64,000 nucleotides of DNA from Linyphia triangularis. Lineage: Eukaryota; Arthropoda; Arachnida; Araneae; Linyphiidae. The stretch covers positions 100,720,002-100,784,001 of the forward strand of contig OZ021723.1 in assembly GCA_963978545.1 (NCBI GenBank). The letters run 5' to 3'. The position numbers were made by a program, and so were the translations under genes. Within the stretch, counting starts at the first letter, position 1, and every line of letters starts with the position of its first letter. Below are positions 59,082-64,000 of the stretch, in pieces. The notes beneath the pieces were generated by a model. The model made no database searches. It saw only the letters and a program-made list of their open reading frames with translations, and had not been told where the DNA came from.

Positions 59082-59430
59082 GTAGCGCTCTGGCCGGACA
59101 TGCCAAAGGTGCCTGGTTCGAAACCTGGGCTAGGCATGGACGTTCCTCGTGGTTCGGTTGGTTGGTTGTTTTCAGATTATCTGGCACAGTCAGCAACACG
59201 AGGGCTATAATGCGCCGAAACATTGGTCATTTGACAAGCCAACATACATTTACAAACACCCATGCCATACACGGGACTCGGAACCCGCAACCTCCCGGTC
59301 TAGAAGTTAGTACGCTAACCACTATTCCGTTTGGTCGGCTCCTTGTGGTTCGGAATCTACTTTAAACTGCATGTCCTTTCATGAATAGCCGTTATTGTGC
59401 ATAAAAAGAGGTCGTTGAGCTCATAAACCA
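59082..59430 (+). mobile_element. SINE family B split by a family-A SINE
   Basis: A box remnant (TAGCGCTCTGGCC), B box GGTTCGAAACC and GGCATGGACGTTCC run to 59157. The body (GGAATCTACTTTAAACTGCA, ATAGCCGTTATTGTGCAT) resumes after 59340. The 5' head is missing. Confidence 0.8.
59158..59339 (-). mobile_element. SINE family A inside a family-B SINE
   Basis: Reverse copy flanked by TCCTCGTGGTTCGG / TCCTTGTGGTTCGG (59144-59157, 59340-59353; one mismatch), which is host B-family sequence. The B box has an extra G (GGACTCGGAACC), also present in the copies at 45273 and 62343. Confidence 0.9.
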
Positions 59431-59439
59431 AATGAATTA

Positions 59440-60015
59440 TAATAGATAAATCAATTTCGCATTAAACTATTACAGAAGGCTTTGAAATGGGTAAACAGTC
59501 ATTGTTTCTAACTTTTACCTTGTTTAATTAGATCATTTAAGGTGTATTTTGAGTTTTCAGATTTTTTGGAAAATTATTTTTATGATTTTTAATAAATTAC
59601 TAAGTGGAACACTACAATCGCAATTTATTAGTACAGAAAAAAACTAAAATTTTGATTGGGAAGTTTTCTTGCAAACCTCTCTTTAAGGTATACATATACA
59701 TTAGGAATCGCGAAATTTGACTCAGTCTACCTTTTTGTTTTTTGGTTTTAAAATATTCCCGAATTCATTACCATTAAAATGATACCATTTTCTTTCTGAG
59801 ACTCAAATTACTTTTTAAATTACAGTAGGTATTGTGAACCTGTTTTGTATCACTTTCATTAGTGTAGTAAACTTTAAACGCGTTTTCTGAAGAATGACAT
59901 TTGGGTGTTATATGACTTTACGCCAACGGTCACAACTTCATAATAAATGGTCCGATTTACAAAATTCTAATTTCGTTTTGTAGACAATAGTTGTGAATGT
60001 CTTTTCTATGGAGAA
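59440..60015. other. AT-rich region without recognised features
   Basis: No repeats or frames of note. Confidence 0.4.
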
Positions 60016-61101
60016 TCTATATATATAATTCTCTTGCGGAACGTCCAAATTTGGCTGTATTTCTGTGAGCAGAATGGCAACGACTTCAATCACCAATCTT
60101 CTTAATGCACTTTATGCACGAATTTCCAGCCAATCACAATATATCTTTTGAAATTCGACTAATACATCTGGCAACAGAAACAACTTGGATTCGCTATATT
60201 TTTCTTTTCTTATTACAATCTACAGATAGAAATTATTGCCTATTTAAAACGTATTAATTTAATAGTTACGATGATGCAAGAATAAATAGATCCAAGATGT
60301 GTACATTTCTTTTGGATTAGAATTTCGAATAAATCAGACTTTTCGGAAAAGTTATCTGCTGGAACATGTTCCAGAGGTCGCCAGGTTACATTCAGCGCTA
60401 AATCGCCAATTTTAAAAAAATCGCTAAGAGGCGTTGTGCAGTAAATCTGAACCTATACTCATCTTTAATCAGTGCAAATTCAGTTATTACGAATTAAAAA
60501 CTATCAAAATAACGAATAAAACCACCCACTCAACTTCAAAATCTCATATGAAAATTTAAAAAAAAAAAACTATTGGCGAAATATGGCTAATTTTCTCGCC
60601 AAATTTGATTTTCAAAAAATTCCGGTTGATTGAATGCTGGATAATTGGCCTTTCACTGTTTTATTTTATTTTCTAAGTATCGCAAAAAAGATTAAGTGAG
60701 CATATGATTGCTTGGTTAAGAAATTTCGATAAGCAACTTTAATTATTTTGGCGCTTCATACAAAACAAGCCCGTAAATTTTAATTGTTCAATGAAATAAC
60801 CGATCTTTTTTAAATATATGTACAAAACTGTTTATTTTTGTTGTTTTCCAAGATCTTTCTACTACGTTGCCACACTGTCCCTGCTTAAAGCGTCTCGACA
60901 GCAACAGAATAATGACGCAAGTATTCTGACTCTTCATAAATAATAAAAGGTTCAGTTTCATGGCATTATGCAGCTGAAATAGCTTTTTGCTAGGGCATAT
61001 TTTAAATGCTTCTCTTTAAGGCGAGCAAAGCGAGCCAAGGGGATTGCATAGCAATCCAGGGGGTTGGCGAGCGTCAGCGAGCAGGGGGCGGAGCCCCCTA
61101 G
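60016..61101 (+). mobile_element. Canonical non-autonomous Helitron, 1.09 kb
   Basis: Starts TCTATATATATAATTCTC after A (60015). It ends with hairpin GGGGGCGGAGCCCCC immediately followed by CTAG and T (61102). The 3' region is rich in GCGAGC words with a second small hairpin (GGATTGCATAGCAATCC). No coding sequence. It differs in sequence from the three minisatellite-bearing Helitrons. Confidence 0.93.
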
Positions 61102-61960
61102 TCTAATATATATTGTTATAAACACATCTTTTATGCATATTTTAATCTTAATTTTTCGCTAAAAACTATGTATTTTTTAAAACTGTTTATTTAAAAGCTT
61201 ATAATTAAATAAATATTGAAGCCAAATTCAAAATTCTCCATAGTAACATGCGTTAATATAATATTTCTTATTTGCAATAAAAATAATATCTCTAAGTTAA
61301 TTACAAGTTTATTTATGTATGTTTTAATAATGTCCTAATTAGTCACTTTAATTGCAATTAGCTGATTAAAAAATTGACGGAAAAAAAAGTTTATATATAA
61401 AAATGCATACTTTTTACTTCTGATATACTGCCAAAAAGTTTGAAATTGTAACCTAAAAATTAAAGGAAATCATCTCAATTGGGTTAATGGGTTATAAACA
61501 CCCCCTTCAAAACTTCGTTCCCTTATTCCACCCCGCGTTTAAACCTGTCAACCGGTTACAGCTCTTTCCTATCCATCTTAATAAATCCCTTCGTTTGCGC
61601 CCTCCAAAAGATCAAAGACGTCAGGATTGAAATGTAAATAACTTTGTTTTCCTCACCAGAAAATACGCGCGAAACCCGATCTCGTCCATCTGCTCATAAA
61701 ACTGCCACCTGCCCGACCCTATTTTACGACTCTCACATCAGTGACTGTTTTGCTTATTGAATGGGTATGTTTTTTTTTTTTTAAAGAAAAGATGTGTGGA
61801 AGCAGTTCGCCAAGTTTTTCTTGCCCCCCTCCCTCCCCAACGTTGCCAGACCTCGGACTAAAAATTTTTAGGTTGTCAATTTTTCACTGGGCATTTTGGA
61901 CATAGTATATTTAATAATGTTAGTACCTATTGAAATATCAATAGTATATCTCAAAAATTG
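61102..61960. other. AT-rich region without recognised features
   Basis: Slightly GC-richer between about 61500 and 61740, but no frame or repeat was recognised. Confidence 0.4.
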
Positions 61961-61964
61961 AAGA

Positions 61965-62240
61965 GAAAAAAATATGTTAGACTTTTTTTTATTTAAATAT
62001 TATTATTATTATTAATTTATTTTGATTTTTTAATTATCTGCACATATACTAACAGATTGTTAAACACTTTTTCAATAGATTATAAAACATTTTTCAAACA
62101 TATTTTTGACGCAAATTTTCAAGCAGGTTATCACAACAAATTTTAAACAGATTATTTACAAGATTTTTTTTTTTAATACAATTTTCATATAGAAAAATTT
62201 TTCACGAGGGATCGAGTTTTGATTAAGATACATTTGACTT
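61965..62240. repeat. Partial copy of hAT-family interior
   Basis: Parallels 26930-27247: TTAGACTTTTTTTATTTAAAT, AACAGATTGTT, TTTTTCAAACAT.TTTTTGAC, TTAAACAGATTATTTACA and GGGATCGAGTTTTGATT, in order. Confidence 0.65.
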
Positions 62241-62342
62241 AGAACGCACACAAACTGATCTAACTGAAGCTCTTTTGATTGAACGCATATCAGCTGATTT
62301 GTGTTTTAGAAGCATCCATAATATTTAGCCTAAACGCGTGTG

Positions 62343-62533
62343 GTTGGCTGGTTGGTTGGTTGTATTCAGATTATCTGGCGCCGTCAGCAACACGAGGGCT
62401 ATAATGCGCCGAAACATTCGTCATTAGACAAGCCAACATACATTTACAAACACCCATGCCAATTACGGGACTCGGAACCCGCAACCTCGCGGTCTAGAAG
62501 CTAGCACGCTAACCACTATACCGTTCGGTCGGC
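62343..62533 (-). mobile_element. SINE family A
   Basis: Full reverse copy with an extended GGCTGGTTGGTTGGTTG tail. A perfect 14-bp duplication CCTAAACGCGTGTG flanks it (62329-62342, 62534-62547). The right duplication overlaps the head by one base in my alignment. Confidence 0.9.
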
Positions 62534-62639
62534 CCTAAACGCGTGTGACTTCCAAAATTGCAGAGGTGCTTGCAATGAGCTGATTCTGTAGCTCGTCGAA
62601 ATCTGTTTTCAAAATGAATGAAAAAGATTGCAATTGTTA

Positions 62640-62845
62640 CACATGTCGACTGAGAGATGTTCACCCCCCCCCCCCCGTCGAGATGGAAATGCGGAGGAGT
62701 TCCTCTTGTTTGAAAAACCCTTCCTTTCCTTTTCAATATTTACTCCATTAATAAAAAGAAATGAAAAACGCAATTGGAAAGCCATCAGTAATTTAAGAAT
62801 GTCTTGATAAAATAATAATTTATATTTGATATTGCCCTCAAAATT
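62640..62845. repeat. hAT-family interior fragment
   Basis: Matches 52785-52976 (CCTTTCCTTTTCAATATTTACTCC and the following block). The two minus-strand frames share a weak pattern (LLFYQDILKLLMAF against LIIYQENLNRLMDF; FLFINGVNIEKER against FLLINGANFERKE). A 14-C tract is at 62663-62676. Confidence 0.5.
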
Positions 62846-63080
62846 ATTAAAGTTTAAGTAAGTTTGAAATAAGAATCGGGTGATTAACAAGAAATATTTA
62901 ATTTATCGTAAAAAAGCGTGGGGTGCTTGATGTCAATTGTTGTACCTATTTAATGACAGATATTGGTAAAAGTAGAGCCATTATGAAAATATCTTAAAAA
63001 GCACCCCACGCTTTTTTACGATAAAATAAATATTTCTCGTTAATCACTCTATACTTATTTCAAACTTATTTAAAATTATT
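62846..63080. repeat. Large hairpin with ~85-bp arms
   Basis: The core arms 62880-62930 and about 62998-63047 are almost perfect complements (GTGATTAAC, GAAATATTTA, TTTATCGTAAAAAAGCGTGG, GGTGCTT). Outside them the complementarity continues more weakly through AAGTTTGAAATAAG / CTTATTTCAAACTT. The loop is about 65 bases. It may be a MITE or an inverted duplication; no target duplication is clear. Confidence 0.85.
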
Positions 63081-63956
63081 TTCTTCTTTTTAGTTCAGTT
63101 TTCTATTAAAACGTGTTTTTTAGTTTTTAAACTATTATTATTTTCTACTTTTTAGTTTGGTTTTCTACTGAAGCGTATATATATATATATTTAGTTAAGT
63201 GTACAAAACTCTATCGTTGTTGCTGCCAATAGTCACATGCTTGTTTCAAATTTAAGTCATGCGCCTTAGTACACGCCGTATTACTTGGCATAAAACACTA
63301 CACCGTGTCTGTGAATATGAAAAATCGCTAATCCTGAAGATCCTGGATAATGCGACTAAAAAATCTTTCTTTGAAAGCGGGTCTTTTTCAGCCTTGGGCC
63401 AGTCCACCTGCTACATCCGGGGGAGTGAGACTGCAACCCCTTGAGTTTTTCTCAGATTACGAAATTCCTCGGCGCGGTTTGTTTTCTTATTATGTGTAGA
63501 GGAAAGAAACGAGTTGTTCCAACTTTTTGAGTGAGAAGATAAGCTTTTCGCCTAAAGTTAAGTGCGATACCTTCTTCAATCTCGTGTTTTGGCCTCAGGA
63601 ACTGACCAGGGGCGGAGTTGACAAGAAGAGGGGTTGGGGGTCGATTGATTGTCCGAATACAGGATGTAAAGGAAGCTCTAGGCAGCAGGTTCTTTTTAAG
63701 GGCAAAGGGATACATCAATTAAGATAAGTGATGGTGGGACTTGGTTTCCAAGAATCTTCTCAAAAAAGGGATGGGGTCTTTCTGTCTTGCCAAAGAAACT
63801 CAAAATGCTTTTCTAAAGCATTGCGACTGCCATCTGCCACCCATCTAATCCAAGCATGGTGGTCCGTCCTAAAGAGGATGATTATTGTGATAGCAGTAGA
63901 GTAGTAAAAGTATAATTCGGTTAGATTAGGGAAATTTAAGTTTTTCTAAATAACTT
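63081..63956. other. Region without recognised genes
   Basis: Base composition is more even from about 63240 on. Short frames of 60-90 codons occur on both strands but none looks like a known protein. CAGGGGCGGAGTTGAC near 63607 resembles a DNA-transposon end without a partner. Confidence 0.45.
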
Positions 63957-63960
63957 TTAA

Positions 63961-64000
63961 CCTTTAACTGCTGTGGTTGGGTGGTTTGATATTTTTGGCG
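63961..64000. mobile_element. TTAA-flanked MITE, family T (cut by window end)
   Basis: TTAA (63957-63960) followed by CCTTTAACTGCTGTGGTTGG and a continuation matching 44296 onward base for base apart from two or three differences. Same orientation as that copy. Confidence 0.85.

Overview
This window looks like intergenic or intronic DNA from an animal nuclear genome. It is AT-rich and dense in A/T homopolymers. It carries tRNA-headed SINEs, Helitrons, and hAT-, piggyBac-, mariner- and Mutator-like elements. No open frame exceeds 124 codons and none reads as a conserved protein. An invertebrate, probably an arthropod, fits best, but that is inference and the species cannot be named. I annotate no intact protein-coding gene and no functional tRNA or rRNA gene; nearly everything recognisable is transposon-derived.

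Layout: 0.2-2.6 kb has TTAA-flanked piggyBac-like elements and SINEs. 3.1-7.4 kb is an element split by a 3.0 kb foldback transposon with 10-bp target duplications (MULE-like). 8.4-11.5 kb is a SINE plus hAT-like remnants. 11.6-13.5 kb is a Helitron filled with a 148-bp minisatellite. 14.6-15.4 kb is a hAT in a SINE relic. 15.4-23.6 kb is a second, 7.55 kb foldback element, itself inside a hAT-like element. 25.7-26.5 kb is a long-TIR mariner-like foldback. 26.7-28.8 kb is a 2.0 kb hAT-like element whose family recurs at 52.8-54.1 and 62 kb and holds a possible coding relic.

31.8-40.0 kb is a five-level nest: a SINE is split by an 8.06 kb hAT, which holds a duplicated block, split by a 4.68 kb hAT, which holds a Helitron. 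Four of the five insertions are dated relative to each other by target duplications or an empty site elsewhere in the window. 40.2-41.2 kb is a hAT in a SINE. 42.0-43.2 kb is a duplicated segment that recurs in direct orientation at 54.1-55.5 kb, each copy with its own private insertion. 44.3-46.8 kb has piggyBac-like MITEs and a SINE-in-SINE. 49.0-51.2 kb is the inverted copy of the 33-39 kb block, carrying a Helitron at a site that is empty in the other copy. 59-63 kb has SINEs, a canonical Helitron and a large hairpin.

The strongest candidates for something undescribed are (1) the foldback elements with 10-bp target duplications, termini built of 15-16 bp repeats and arms built of ~245-bp satellite units; (2) Helitrons carrying ~145-bp minisatellites; and (3) 23 G or C homopolymers of at least 10 bases in an AT-rich window. 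Coordinates come from reading the sequence by eye; family labels rest on terminal motifs and target-site duplications, not database searches.
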